Assembly (NCBI RefSeq): GCF_030813715.1
Contig: NZ_JAUSUZ010000001.1
Span: 5,580,001 to 5,644,000, forward strand
From: Catenuloplanes indicus
GTDB taxonomy: Bacteria > Actinomycetota > Actinomycetes > Mycobacteriales > Micromonosporaceae
Direction of reading: 5' to 3'
Length of the DNA stretch: 64,000 bases
Shown here: positions 44,438-54,121 of the stretch, piece after piece
Layout of the letters: the number at the start of each line of letters is the position of its first letter
Position numbering within the stretch: the first letter of the stretch is position 1
Position numbers and translations under genes: made by a program
Notes under the pieces: model-generated
What the model was told of the DNA's origin: nothing
What the model saw: the letters and a program-made list of their open reading frames with translations, nothing else
Database searches by the model: none

Positions 44438-45952
44438 CTGAAGCTTGAACTGCGTGGCATCACCAAGCGGTTCGGTGACCTGGTCGCCAACGACCACATC
44501 GACCTGACGGTGGAGCCGGGAGAGATCCACGCCCTGCTGGGCGAGAACGGCGCGGGCAAGTCGACGCTGATGAACGTGCTCTACGGGCTGCTGCAGCCGG
44601 ACGAGGGCGAGATCGTGGTCGACGGCGAACCCGTGCAGATCAAGGGTCCGCGGGACGCGATCGCGGCCGGCATCGGCATGGTGCACCAGCACTTCATGCT
44701 GGTCCCGGTCTTCGACGTGGCGGAGAACGTGATGCTCGGCGCCGAGCACGTCAAGGGCGGCACGTTGGGCTGGCTGGACCGACGCCGGGCGCGCAAGGAG
44801 ATCAGCGAGGTCTCCGAGCGGTACGGCCTGCGCGTCGACCCGGACGCGCTGGTCGAGGACCTGCCGGTCGGCGTGCAGCAGCGCGTCGAGATCATCAAGG
44901 CGCTCACCCGCAACGTCGACCTGCTGATCCTGGACGAGCCGACCGCCGTGCTCACGCCGCAGGAGACCGAGGAGCTCCTGGCGGTGATGCGCACGCTCAA
45001 GGCGTCCGGCAAGTCGATCGTCTTCATCACCCACAAGCTCCAGGAGGTGAAGGCGATCGCGGACCGGATCACCGTGATCCGGCGCGGCAGGACCGTCGGC
45101 ACCGCGTCCCCGTCCGCGAGCAAGGACGAGCTGGCCGCGCTCATGGTCGGCCGCGACGTGGTGCTGGAGGTGCAGAAGGCACCGGCCACGCCGGGCGAGC
45201 CGGTGCTGGAGGTCGCCGGGCTGACGGTCCGCGACGACCGCGGCACCGTGCAGGTGGCGGGCGTGGACCTGACCGTGCGCGCCGGTGAGGTGCTGGGCAT
45301 CGCGGGCGTGCAGGGCAACGGCCAGACCGAGCTGATCGAGGCGCTGATGGGCCTGCGCGAGATCGAGGCCGGCACGGTCACGCTGGCGGGTGCGCCGATG
45401 ACCGGCCGCTCCACCCGGCAGGTGCTGCGGGCCGGCGTCGGCTACGTGCCCGAGGACCGCAGCGTGGACGGCGTGGTCAAGGAGTTCTCCGTCGCCGAGA
45501 ACCTGGTGCTGGACGTCTACGACCAGGCGCCGTACGCGCGCGGCATGGTGCTGAACCCGGAGCGGATCGCGGCGAACGCGGCCGAGCGGATCGAGAAGTT
45601 CGACGTGCGCACGCCGTCCGCGGACGCACCGGTCGGCACGCTCTCCGGCGGTAACCAGCAGAAGGTGATCGTGGCGCGGGAGATGTCCCGGCCGCTGAAG
45701 CTGTTCATCGCCTGCCAGCCCACCCGCGGCGTGGACGTCGGCTCGATCGAGTTCATCCACGCCCAGATCGTCCACGAGCGGGACATCGGCACCGGCGTGC
45801 TGCTGGTCTCCAGCGAGCTGGACGAGGTGATCGGGCTCGCGGACCGGATCGCGGTCATGTACCGGGGCCGGATCCTCGCGATCGTCGGCCCGGACACCCC
45901 GGTGGAGAAGATCGGCCTGCTGATGGCCGGCGTTACAGAGGACGCGGCATGA
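44438..45952 (+). CDS. Nucleoside ABC transporter ATPase with apparent CTG start
   Basis: 504 residues with two ATPase domains. The first has GENGAGKST near 35-43, [15 protein letters not shown], then [15 protein letters not shown] and [11 protein letters not shown]. The second has [31 protein letters not shown] and QPTRGVDVG. The first ATG/GTG/TTG in frame (GTG 44510) would delete the conserved first strand ([19 protein letters not shown]). Upstream of this is a CTG at 44438 with GGAGG six bases before it and no other start in the frame, so CTG initiation is inferred. It energises both permeases and overlaps the first by four bases. Confidence 0.92.
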   Translation: MKLELRGITKRFGDLVANDHIDLTVEPGEIHALLGENGAGKSTLMNVLYGLLQPDEGEIVVDGEPVQIKGPRDAIAAGIGMVHQHFMLVPVFDVAENVMLGAEHVKGGTLGWLDRRRARKEISEVSERYGLRVDPDALVEDLPVGVQQRVEIIKALTRNVDLLILDEPTAVLTPQETEELLAVMRTLKASGKSIVFITHKLQEVKAIADRITVIRRGRTVGTASPSASKDELAALMVGRDVVLEVQKAPATPGEPVLEVAGLTVRDDRGTVQVAGVDLTVRAGEVLGIAGVQGNGQTELIEALMGLREIEAGTVTLAGAPMTGRSTRQVLRAGVGYVPEDRSVDGVVKEFSVAENLVLDVYDQAPYARGMVLNPERIAANAAERIEKFDVRTPSADAPVGTLSGGNQQKVIVAREMSRPLKLFIACQPTRGVDVGSIEFIHAQIVHERDIGTGVLLVSSELDEVIGLADRIAVMYRGRILAIVGPDTPVEKIGLLMAGVTEDAA

Positions 45953-47163
45953 AGGTGGAAGAGTCCCGGCGTGAGCTCACCGCCGGGCGGATCGTGACGG
46001 CCATCTGGTCGGCGAACACGGTCACCGTGACGGTGCTGGCGATCATCGCGGCGCTGCTGATCGGCGCCGTGCTGATCATCCTGTCCGACCCGGACGTGCT
46101 GGCCACCTACGGCTACTTCACGGCCCGGCCGTCGGACGCGCTGACCGCGAGCTGGGAGCTGGTCAGCGAGGCGTACGCGAACCTCTTCAAGGGTGCGATC
46201 TTCGACCCGGACGCGACCTCGGCCACCACCGCGCTGCGGCCGATCTCGGAGACCCTGACCTACGCCGCCCCGATCGTGTTCACCGGCCTCGCGGTCACGC
46301 TCGCGTTCCGCGGCGGCCTGTTCAACATCGGCGCCCAGGGCCAGGCGGTCATGGGCTGCATCGTGGCCGCGCTGGCCGGCTTCCTGATCCCGCTGCCGGT
46401 CGGTGTGCACCTGGTGGTGGCGCTGGTGGCGGGCGCGGCCGGCGGCGCGTTCTGGGGCTTCCTGCCCGGCATCCTGAAGGCCCGGTTCGGCGCGCACGAG
46501 GTGATCACCTCGATCATGCTGAACTACATCGCCGGCCTGTTCCTGGGCTGGATCATCATGCAGCCCGGCGTGCACGACCCGGACCGGACGGACGCGATCA
46601 GCCGGCCGGTCGACTCCTCCGCGCATCTGCCCGGCCTGCTCGGCGGCGACCAGCGGGTGCACCTCGGCATCGTGCTGGCCGCGCTCGCCACCTGGGGCGT
46701 GTCCTGGCTGCTCAACCGCTCCACGTTCGGCTTCGAGCTGCGCGCGGTCGGTGCGAACCCGGACGCGGCGAAGACCGCCGGGATCAGCGTCACCGCGACG
46801 TACACGATGCTGATGGTGGTCTCGGGCGGTCTGGCCGGCCTCGGCGGCGCCACCCAGGTGCTCGGCACCGGGTACGCGCTGAACCCGCTGGTCGCCGGCA
46901 ACATCGGCTTCGACGGCCTGCTGGTCGCGCTGCTCGGCCGCGGCAAGCCGTGGGGCGTGCTGTGGGCCGCGATCCTGTTCGGCGCGCTGCGCGCGGGCGG
47001 CAACCGCATGCAGTCGTACGCCAGCGTCTCGCTCGAGCTGGTCACCGTGCTGCAGGCGCTCATCGTCATCTTCATCGCGGCGCCCGCCCTGGTGAAGGCC
47101 ATCTTCCGGCTCCGGGCCGCGCGTGCGGCCCGGCTGTCCGCCAGCATCGCGAAGGGTTGGTGA
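45949..47163 (+). CDS. Nucleoside ABC transporter permease 1
   Basis: 404 residues with about 9-10 membrane segments. The BPD_transp_2 pattern is present ([54 protein letters not shown]). It starts with an ATG overlapping the ATPase stop (ATGA), so stoichiometric coupling is likely. It forms the pore with the next gene product. Confidence 0.94.
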   Translation: MKVEESRRELTAGRIVTAIWSANTVTVTVLAIIAALLIGAVLIILSDPDVLATYGYFTARPSDALTASWELVSEAYANLFKGAIFDPDATSATTALRPISETLTYAAPIVFTGLAVTLAFRGGLFNIGAQGQAVMGCIVAALAGFLIPLPVGVHLVVALVAGAAGGAFWGFLPGILKARFGAHEVITSIMLNYIAGLFLGWIIMQPGVHDPDRTDAISRPVDSSAHLPGLLGGDQRVHLGIVLAALATWGVSWLLNRSTFGFELRAVGANPDAAKTAGISVTATYTMLMVVSGGLAGLGGATQVLGTGYALNPLVAGNIGFDGLLVALLGRGKPWGVLWAAILFGALRAGGNRMQSYASVSLELVTVLQALIVIFIAAPALVKAIFRLRAARAARLSASIAKGW

Positions 47164-47165
47164 CC

Positions 47166-48428
47166 ATGTCCACGACCCTTCTCACGGTGGACGACCTGGC
47201 ACCCGCTAAGTTCTGGACGCGGGAGCGGAAGAGCGGGGCCGTGCTGGTCTTCCTCGGCCTGCTCGCCGCGGTCGGGTTCGCGCTGCTGGCCGAGTCCGCA
47301 CCGGCCCGGTTCACGCTCGGTGAGGACGCCACCGGCGCCGCGCTCAGCATCAACGGCAAGGTCGGTGCGGCCGTGTTCGGCGCGCTCACCGTGGCCGCGG
47401 GCGCGGGCCTGCTGGCCGGCGTGGCCCGCCGCTGGTTCAACGTGCTGCTGGTCGCCGGCGTGCTCGGCTTCGTGCTGTCGTTCCTCTGCTGGCAGGTGGC
47501 CGGCAACTTCCTGCCGCTGGTCGGCACCGCGAGCAGCTCGCTCGGCCTGGCCGTGCCGCTGATCCTGGGCGCGCTCTGCGGCGTGCTCTGCGAGCGCACC
47601 GGCGTGGTCAACATCGGCATCGAGGGCCAGCTGTTGATGGGTGCGTTCGGCGCGGCGCTGATCGGCACGATGACCGCGAGCGTCTGGCTCGGCGTGCTCG
47701 GCGCGATCACCGGCGGCGTGCTGATCGCGGCGCTGCTGGCCGTGCTGGCGATCCGCTTCCTGGTCGACCAGGTGGTCATCGGCACGGTGCTGAACCTGCT
47801 GGCGCTCGGCGTCACCGGGTTCCTCTACGAGCGGCTGATGCAGACCGACGCGGCCGCGTTCAACACGCCACCGCGCATGCAGAACCTGCGGATCCCCGTA
47901 CTGGCCGACATCCCGGTGATCGGGCCGGTGCTGTTCGACACCAGCCCGCTGGTCTACATCGCGCTCATCCTGGTCGCGGTGATCCACTTCGGGCTGGCCC
48001 GGACCCGGTGGGGCCTGCGCACCCGCGCGGTCGGCGAGCACCCGACCGCGGCCGACACGGTGGGCATCCGGGTGCGCGGCACGCGGTACCTGAACGTGCT
48101 GCTCGGCGGCGTGGTGGCGGGTCTCGGCGGCGCGTTCTTCACGCTCGTCTCGACCGGTGCGTTCGGCAAGAACATGACCGCGGGGGCCGGCTTCATCGCG
48201 CTCGCCGCGCTGATCTTCGGCGGGTTCCGGCCGGTGGGCGCGCTGCTCGCGGCGCTGTTCTTCGGCTTCGCGAACACGCTGGCGATCTACCTGAGCGCGA
48301 TCGGCAGCCCGGTGCCGAGCCAGTTCCTGAACATGCTGCCGTACATCGCGACGATCGTGGCGGTGGCCGGCCTGGTCGGCCGGGTGCGCGCGCCCGCCGC
48401 GGACGGCAAGCCCTACGTCAAGAGCTAG
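47166..48428 (+). CDS. Nucleoside ABC transporter permease 2
   Basis: 420 residues from the ATG at 47166; a GTG at 47160 overlaps the previous stop and is possible. About ten membrane segments are predicted. Diagnostic parts are CERTGVVNIGIEGQLLMGAF, VIGTVLNLLALGVTGF and RAVGEHPTAADTVGIRV. It pairs with permease 1. A terminator follows, separating the transporter from cdd-deoA. Confidence 0.94.
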   Translation: MSTTLLTVDDLAPAKFWTRERKSGAVLVFLGLLAAVGFALLAESAPARFTLGEDATGAALSINGKVGAAVFGALTVAAGAGLLAGVARRWFNVLLVAGVLGFVLSFLCWQVAGNFLPLVGTASSSLGLAVPLILGALCGVLCERTGVVNIGIEGQLLMGAFGAALIGTMTASVWLGVLGAITGGVLIAALLAVLAIRFLVDQVVIGTVLNLLALGVTGFLYERLMQTDAAAFNTPPRMQNLRIPVLADIPVIGPVLFDTSPLVYIALILVAVIHFGLARTRWGLRTRAVGEHPTAADTVGIRVRGTRYLNVLLGGVVAGLGGAFFTLVSTGAFGKNMTAGAGFIALAALIFGGFRPVGALLAALFFGFANTLAIYLSAIGSPVPSQFLNMLPYIATIVAVAGLVGRVRAPAADGKPYVKS

Positions 48429-48435
48429 CGTTACG

Positions 48436-48470
48436 GGATCCGGGCGTCCACTCGTTGGGCGCCCGGATCC
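48436..48470 (+). terminator. Hairpin terminator after the transporter operon
   Basis: GGATCCGGGC (48436-48445) pairs with GCCCGGATCC (48461-48470), extended inward by about five weaker pairs. Confidence 0.65.
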
Positions 48471-48501
48471 GTGCGCATACGTCAGGATTGAGGGCGTGAC
48501 T

Positions 48502-49203
48502 ATGGAGATCGACTGGGCCGAGCTGCGCGCCGCCGCCGTCGAGGTGATGCAGCGGGCGTACGCGCCCTACTCACGCTTCCCGGTCGGCGCGGCCGCGCTG
48601 GTCGACGACGGCCGGGTGATCGTCGGCTGCAACGTGGAGAACGCCGGGTACGGCGTGGCGCTCTGCGCCGAGTGCGGCGTGGTGTCCCAGCTGCACGCGA
48701 GCGGCGGCGGCCGGATCGTGGCGCTCTCCTGCGTGGACGCGACCGGTCAGCCGATCATGCCGTGCGGCCGGTGCCGTCAGCTGCTGTGGGAGAACGGCGG
48801 GCCGAACTGCCTGGTCGAGGCGTACCCGAGCCCGCTGACCATGGACGAGCTGATGCCGCACGGCTTCGGCCCGGCGGACCTGGCCGTGGTGACCAGCTCG
48901 CCGGCACCGAGCGTGCCGGTGCGGCTGTCCACCTGGATCGGCCAGGGCACCGTCTTCATCCATCCGGAGCTGGACGGTGGCAAGCAGGTGTGGACCGGGT
49001 ACTGGGACCGCTCCAGCGGCGCTGAGGAGTCCGAGCGCGCCGGGATCCTGGAGGAGGGCCCGATCTGGCCGGACACCGAGGACGGTGTGCGGTGGGGCCG
49101 GGCGCGGACGCCGCGGGTGATCGTGGTGGACGCGGAGGGCGCGATGTCGTGGGCGGGCGAGGGTGACCCGCCGGCGGCGTTCAACGAGGGGATTCCGGCA
49201 TGA
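48502..49203 (+). CDS. cdd: Cytidine deaminase with ~100-residue C-terminal extension
   Basis: 233 residues from the ATG at 48502, with GAGGG seven bases upstream; a GTG two codons earlier is too close to that site. Residues 1-128 are a complete cytidine deaminase: VGAAALVDDGRVIVGCNVEN, the zinc site in LCAECGVVS and PCGRCRQLLWE. It deaminates (deoxy)cytidine to (deoxy)uridine. The normal enzyme stops near 130 residues. The remaining ~100 are Trp- and acid-rich (FIHPELDGGKQVWTGYWDR, EEGPIWPDTEDGVRWGRA) and match no domain I know. It overlaps deoA by four bases. Confidence 0.93.
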   Translation: MEIDWAELRAAAVEVMQRAYAPYSRFPVGAAALVDDGRVIVGCNVENAGYGVALCAECGVVSQLHASGGGRIVALSCVDATGQPIMPCGRCRQLLWENGGPNCLVEAYPSPLTMDELMPHGFGPADLAVVTSSPAPSVPVRLSTWIGQGTVFIHPELDGGKQVWTGYWDRSSGAEESERAGILEEGPIWPDTEDGVRWGRARTPRVIVVDAEGAMSWAGEGDPPAAFNEGIPA

Positions 49204-50507
49204 CTTTCGCCGCGGTTGACGTGATCCGGGCCAAGCGCGACGGTGGCGTGCTCAGCGATGCCCAGATCGACTGGGTGATCGACGCGTACACCCGGGGTGC
49301 GGTCGCGGACGAGCAGATGTCCGCGCTGGCCATGGCGATCCTGCTGCGCGGCATGACCGGGCCGGAGATCGCCCGCTGGACCGCCGCGATGATCGCCAGC
49401 GGCGAGCGGCTGGACCTGAGCACGGCCGGCCGGCCCACCGCGGACAAGCACTCCACCGGCGGCGTCGGCGACAAGATCACGCTCCCGCTCACTCCGCTGG
49501 TGGCCGCGTGCGGCGTCGCGGTGCCGCAGCTGTCCGGCCGCGGCCTCGGCCACACCGGCGGCACGCTGGACAAGCTGGAGTCGATCCCCGGCTGGCGGGC
49601 CCGGCTGAGCAACGAGGAGTTCCGCACCCAGCTGCGCGACGTCGGCGCGGTGATCTGTGCGGCCGGTGACGGGCTGGCCCCGGCCGACCGCAAGCTCTAC
49701 GCGCTGCGCGACGTGACCGGTACGGTCGAGGCGATCCCACTGATCGCGAGTTCCATCATGAGCAAGAAGATCGCCGAGGGCACCGGCGCGCTGGTGCTGG
49801 ACGTGAAGGTCGGCTCCGGCGCGTTCATGAAGAACCTGGACGACGCGCGCGAGCTGGCCCGCACCATGGTCGAGCTGGGCGGCGCGCACGGCGTGAACAC
49901 GGTCGCGGTGCTCACCGACATGTCCACGCCGCTCGGCCTCGCGATCGGCAACGCGGTCGAGGTCGCGGAGTCGGTCGAGGTGCTGGCCGGCGGCGGCCCG
50001 GCGGACGTGGTCGAGCTGACGCTGAGCCTGGCCCGGGAGATGCTGGCCGCGGCCGGCCGGACCGACGTGGACCCGGCGGACGTGCTGGCCGGGGGCGGTG
50101 CGATGGACCGCTGGCGGGAGATGATCCGTGCGCAGGGCGGCGATCCGGACGCGCCGCTGCCGGTCGCGCCGGAGATCGAGACGCTGTACGCGGCGGCGGA
50201 CGGCTACGTCACCGCGATGGACGCGTACGACATCGGGGTGGCCGCGTGGCGGCTCGGCGCCGGCCGGGCGCGCAAGGAGGACGCGGTCAGCGCGGGCGCC
50301 GGCATCCTGCTGAAGGTCAAGCCGGGCGACCCGGTGCGGCGCGGTCAGCCGCTGCTGGAGCTGCGCGCGGACGACCCGTCGCGGATCGAGGTGGCCCGCG
50401 AACTCGCGCGGGATGCGATTGTCATCGCGGACCAACCGGCCGCGCGGACGCCGCTCATCATTGAGCGGATCGCACTGCCCATGGTGCGGACGTCGCTGAC
50501 CAGCTAA
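49200..50507 (+). CDS. deoA: Thymidine phosphorylase
   Basis: 435 residues from the ATG overlapping the cdd stop. The family signature is RGLGHTGGTLDKLESIPG, with the phosphate site KHSTGGVGDK and the hinge IMSKKIAEGTGALVLDVKVG. It phosphorolyses thymidine or deoxyuridine to the base and deoxyribose-1-phosphate. Overlap with cdd suits a route deoxycytidine to deoxyuridine to uracil. Confidence 0.96.
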   Translation: MTFAAVDVIRAKRDGGVLSDAQIDWVIDAYTRGAVADEQMSALAMAILLRGMTGPEIARWTAAMIASGERLDLSTAGRPTADKHSTGGVGDKITLPLTPLVAACGVAVPQLSGRGLGHTGGTLDKLESIPGWRARLSNEEFRTQLRDVGAVICAAGDGLAPADRKLYALRDVTGTVEAIPLIASSIMSKKIAEGTGALVLDVKVGSGAFMKNLDDARELARTMVELGGAHGVNTVAVLTDMSTPLGLAIGNAVEVAESVEVLAGGGPADVVELTLSLAREMLAAAGRTDVDPADVLAGGGAMDRWREMIRAQGGDPDAPLPVAPEIETLYAAADGYVTAMDAYDIGVAAWRLGAGRARKEDAVSAGAGILLKVKPGDPVRRGQPLLELRADDPSRIEVARELARDAIVIADQPAARTPLIIERIALPMVRTSLTS

Positions 50508-50618
50508 GGTTTCCGGCCGAGAGCATTGGGGTGCTGTGTCGACAGTCCCGGCGTTCTGTGCCGCAGGTGGGGGAGCGCCGGCGGTCCCGCCGGGCAGGAC
50601 GCGATGGGGAAGGATGCT

Positions 50619-51299
50619 GTGGTCCTAGCCGTTCCCGACCCCCAGGCGGTACGTGCGGCCAGTCTCGAGGAGCTGCGCCGTCTGCGTCTTCCGGTGCCGC
50701 CGGACGGGTTTCCGCTGGTGTGGGAGCCGGGCGACGAGGTGGAGCTGCGGCCCACCGACCAGGTGGAGGCGCGCGCGGCGATCCTGCACGTCGTGCTGGC
50801 CCGGTGTTTCGGGATGCCACCCGACGCCGCGATGAGCTGGCTGCTCGGGTCGCACCTGGTGGAGAGCGTCACCGGCCCGGAGTGGCAGTTCGTGATGGGC
50901 GGGCGCGGCGACCACCGGTCGTTCGTGCTGCACCACGACGCGGTCTTCGCGCTGGCCTGGGTGCTGGGCCTGACCAAGCACCTGGACCCGATGGAGCCGC
51001 CGGACGGCCGCCTGATGGGCCTGCTGCCGAACCTCGCGGCCGGTGAGACGTACCGGCAGTGGCGGTCCCGCACGCTGGTCGCGCCGCGCGACGCGGTGGA
51101 GGCGGCCGCGCTGCTCGATCTCTACTACTGCCTGGACTACGCGTACCTGGAGGCGGAGCGGCTCGGGCTGCCGTCGCCCGGCGCGATAGACGCGAACGCG
51201 ATCGGCCAGCGGCGGTGGGCGCTGGAGTGGGCGATCGTGTTCCGCGGGCCGTATCACGAGCCGCCGGTCGGCTGGGAGGAGATCGACCTGTCAGTCTGA
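50619..51299 (+). CDS. DUF4272 protein
   Basis: 226 residues from the GTG at 50619, chosen because GGGGAAGG lies five bases upstream; an ATG at 50604 lies on that site. The protein contains RCFGMPPDAAMSWL, VFALAWVLGLTKHLDP and a C-terminal GQRRWALEWAIV, which is the DUF4272 hallmark. Function unknown. The 3' end overlaps that of the convergent methyltransferase gene by nine bases. Confidence 0.82.
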   Translation: MVLAVPDPQAVRAASLEELRRLRLPVPPDGFPLVWEPGDEVELRPTDQVEARAAILHVVLARCFGMPPDAAMSWLLGSHLVESVTGPEWQFVMGGRGDHRSFVLHHDAVFALAWVLGLTKHLDPMEPPDGRLMGLLPNLAAGETYRQWRSRTLVAPRDAVEAAALLDLYYCLDYAYLEAERLGLPSPGAIDANAIGQRRWALEWAIVFRGPYHEPPVGWEEIDLSV

Positions 51300-52121
51300 C
51301 GGCGCCCAGGTGCTGATCCGGACCGCGGCCGTGACCGTGGCCGCGGTGGTCGCGCCCACGTGCGCGTGCCAGGCGCTCGGTCCCATGCCGACCACCGCGG
51401 CCACCTCGGCCGCGGTCAGGGCGAGCACGCGCCGGTGGGTGCCGGCGGCCACCTCGGTGAAGTGCCCGCCGAGGCTGCGGGCTATCTTGTCGGACTTGTC
51501 CGGGTCGACCCGGAGCAGGCCCAGCGCGCCGACCAGCTCGGCCAGATGGTCCGGCTCCGGCGTGACCACCAGCAGCCGGCCGCCCGTGCCCAGCACCCGC
51601 CGGAACTCCGCGCCGTTGCGCGGCGCGAACACGTTCAGCACCAGGCCGGCCGCGCCGTCCGCCAGCGGCAGCCCGGCCCAGGTGTCGGCCAGCGCGGCCG
51701 GGACCCGGCGGGCCGCGCGCCGCAGCGCCGGCTTGGAGACGTCCAGCGCCAGGCCGTCGGTGCCGTTCCGCTCGGCCCGCAGCGTGCCGAGCACGCCGGC
51801 CAGGTGCCGGCCGGTCCCGGCGCCGGCGTCCACGATCAGACCCGCGCCGGGGTACGCCGTGCGCGCCGCCTCGCCGAGCGCGTCGATCACGAAGTCGTAG
51901 TGCCCGGCGCCGAGGAACTCCTCCCGGGCCGCGATCATCTCGGCGGTGTCGCCCACGTGCGGGGTCCGGCCGGTGGTGAGGTTGACGTAGCCCTGCCGGG
52001 CCACGTCGAAGCTGTGCCCGGCCGGGCAGCGCAGCGCGGCGCCGTCCCGGGTCAGCGGGCTGCTGGCGGCGCGGGCGGCGCAGACGGGGCAGCGGAGCCG
52101 CGCCAGCACGGAAGCGTTCAA
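51291..52121 (-). CDS. rlmA: 23S rRNA guanine-N1-methyltransferase, RlmA family
   Basis: 276 residues from a TTG at 52121 with CAGG shortly upstream; a GTG at 52109 is an alternative. The N-terminal zinc finger is CPVCAARAASSPL with CPAGHSFD. The conserved QGYVNLTTGRTPHVGDTAEM follows, then the SAM site IVDAGAGTGRHLAG. Gram-positive members (RlmA-II, TlrB) methylate G748 in 23S helix 35 and can give tylosin tolerance; Gram-negative ones modify G745. The N-terminal pattern fits the family, but which base is modified cannot be decided from sequence alone. It is divergent from add. Confidence 0.85.
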   Translation of the reverse strand: MNASVLARLRCPVCAARAASSPLTRDGAALRCPAGHSFDVARQGYVNLTTGRTPHVGDTAEMIAAREEFLGAGHYDFVIDALGEAARTAYPGAGLIVDAGAGTGRHLAGVLGTLRAERNGTDGLALDVSKPALRRAARRVPAALADTWAGLPLADGAAGLVLNVFAPRNGAEFRRVLGTGGRLLVVTPEPDHLAELVGALGLLRVDPDKSDKIARSLGGHFTEVAAGTHRRVLALTAAEVAAVVGMGPSAWHAHVGATTAATVTAAVRISTWAPSD

Positions 52122-52162
52122 ACCGGCCTGATTTCCTCTCCGGGAGGCACTAATGTCTCTCC

Positions 52163-53251
52163 ATGGTCGCAATCCCGTACGACGAGATCGTCAAAGCACC
52201 CAAGGCCCTGCTCCACGACCACCTGGACGGCGGTCTGCGGCCCGCAACGATAGTCGAACTGGCCGACGGCATCGGGCACGCGCTGCCCGAGACCGACCCG
52301 GCCGCGCTCGGCGAATGGTTCGTCACCGCGGCGAACTCCGGCTCGCTGGAGCGCTACCTGGAGACGTTCGCGCACACCGTGGCCGTGATGCAGACCGAGG
52401 AGGGCCTGCACCGGGTAGCCCGGGAGTGCGCGCTCGACCTCGCGGCCGACGGCGTGGTCTACGCCGAGGTCCGCTACGCGCCGGAGCAGCACCTCGAGCG
52501 CGGGCTCAGCCTGGACGCGGTGGTGGAGGCCGTGCTGGCCGGCTTCCGGGACGGTACGGCGGAGGCGGCCGCGGCCGGCCGGACCATCCGGGTCGGCACG
52601 CTGGTCACCGCGATGCGGCACGCGGCCCGCTCGCAGGAGATCGCGGAGCTGGCGGTCCGGCACCGGGACGCGGGCGTGGTCGGCTTCGACATCGCGGGCG
52701 CGGAGGCCGGCTTCCCGCCCACCCGGCACCTGGACGCGTTCGAGTACCTGCAGCGGGAGAACTTCCACTTCACCATCCACGCCGGCGAGGCGTTCGGCCT
52801 GCCGTCGATCTGGCAGGCGATCCAGTGGTGCGGCGCGGACCGGCTGGGCCACGGCGTGCGGATCGTCGACGACATCACCGGTGAGACGGCGCCGGTGCTC
52901 GGCCGGCTCGCGTCGTACGTGCGGGACAAGCGGATCCCGCTGGAGCTGTGCCCGTCGTCGAACGTGCAGACCGGCGCCGCGGCGTCGATCGCGGAACACC
53001 CGATCGGGCTGCTGCGCGATCTGCGGTTCCGGGTCACCGTCAACACGGACAATCGGCTGATGAGCGGCACGTCCATGTCGCGCGAGATGGCGCTGCTCTC
53101 CGAGGCGTTCGGGTACGGATGGGCGGAGATGCAGTGGTTCACCATTAACGCCATGAAGAGTGCATTCGTCCCGTTCGACGAGCGCCTCTCGATCATCAAC
53201 GAAGTGATCAAGCCGGCCTACGCAAAGTTGATCACCGAGCAGCCGCTGTAA
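52163..53251 (+). CDS. add: Adenosine deaminase
   Basis: 362 residues from the ATG at 52163. Zinc and catalytic residues appear in [12 protein letters not shown], in [14 protein letters not shown] (His and the Glu of HAGE), in DRLGHGVRI and in [14 protein letters not shown]. It deaminates adenosine or deoxyadenosine to inosine. It fits the nucleoside theme of this region but is separated from deoA by two genes and probably has its own promoter in the 41-bp divergent gap, which is unusually short. Confidence 0.95.
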   Translation: MVAIPYDEIVKAPKALLHDHLDGGLRPATIVELADGIGHALPETDPAALGEWFVTAANSGSLERYLETFAHTVAVMQTEEGLHRVARECALDLAADGVVYAEVRYAPEQHLERGLSLDAVVEAVLAGFRDGTAEAAAAGRTIRVGTLVTAMRHAARSQEIAELAVRHRDAGVVGFDIAGAEAGFPPTRHLDAFEYLQRENFHFTIHAGEAFGLPSIWQAIQWCGADRLGHGVRIVDDITGETAPVLGRLASYVRDKRIPLELCPSSNVQTGAAASIAEHPIGLLRDLRFRVTVNTDNRLMSGTSMSREMALLSEAFGYGWAEMQWFTINAMKSAFVPFDERLSIINEVIKPAYAKLITEQPL

Positions 53252-53298
53252 AAGATCTGTTACGACTTGCTTTGCGGTTCCTTAGCGAGCCGGCACCG

Positions 53299-53931
53299 TC
53301 AGTTGATCGCGGGCTCGCCGTGCGTCCCGGCCGGGTCCGGGGCGCCGGCCATCGCGCGCACCTCGCGCACGATCCGCCCGGCGCTCGCGGCCCGGCAGCC
53401 GAGCTCCACCTGACGGCGCAGCACGACCGGCTCGGCCCGCAGCAGCTGCAGCCCGCGCCGGACCAGGAGGGCCGGGGGTTTGCGCCGTTCCGTCAGGTCC
53501 CGGCCCAGCCGGCGGGCGAACGTGACGGTCCGCGAGCGCCGGAGTGCGAATGCGTCGGCCAGTAGCCCTCGGTCCCGAAGCTCGCGTACGATCTCGGCGG
53601 CAAATATCCCCTCGGCCATAAAAATTGGCGAACCGGCCAGGTCGAGTAGCCGAGTGGCTATCCGCCGATCTACCCCAAATGCGTAAACCGGCACTTCGGC
53701 CCTGCCACTCTCGGCCAGGCGGGCGATCGTCTCGACCGCCATGGCAGAATCCCAGGCTTGAGGCGACTCCCAATCCGTCCCTTCGGCCGTTCGGGGTAGC
53801 GTCGGGTCATCGCCATCCTTGTAAAAGTCGTCAAGGCAAAGCACAGGAAATCCGGCTCGCCGGGCTATGTAGGACTTGCCGGACCCCGAGGGGCCGGCCA
53901 GCAGAACGACGCGGGCAGGAGAACTGGTCAC
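53299..53931 (-). CDS. Uridine-kinase-like P-loop kinase
   Basis: 210 residues from a GTG. P-loop VVLLAGPSGSGKS, then VLCLDDFYKDGDDPTLPR with the base-binding Asp-Asp, DWESPQAWD and FMAEGIFAAEIV. These match the uridine kinase family, though shorter than Udk and with a different C-terminus, and nucleotide specificity is not certain. The 5' half is less GC-rich than its neighbours. It is convergent with add and divergent from the conservon kinase. Confidence 0.85.
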   Translation of the reverse strand: MTSSPARVVLLAGPSGSGKSYIARRAGFPVLCLDDFYKDGDDPTLPRTAEGTDWESPQAWDSAMAVETIARLAESGRAEVPVYAFGVDRRIATRLLDLAGSPIFMAEGIFAAEIVRELRDRGLLADAFALRRSRTVTFARRLGRDLTERRKPPALLVRRGLQLLRAEPVVLRRQVELGCRAASAGRIVREVRAMAGAPDPAGTHGEPAIN

Positions 53932-54121
53932 TATGGGTAGCTCCGGGAAGACACGTTGCAGTCAAACGTCATGAACATCCCACCACACTCCCAGTCCGAC
54001 CCAACCTGGGCTTTCTCTTTGACACTCGTCGTGATGGAATCTCGAAGGTTCGGCCCACCCGGGTCGAACTATGTTCGGCGGCCACCCACTCGGGGTGGCG
54101 CGGATGCTGAGGGGCGGTGAC

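Noticed and set aside
44510-44512. GTG as start of the nucleoside transporter ATPase
   Set aside because: It would remove the first beta strands of the ATPase domain and has no well-placed ribosome-binding site; the CTG at 44438 does.
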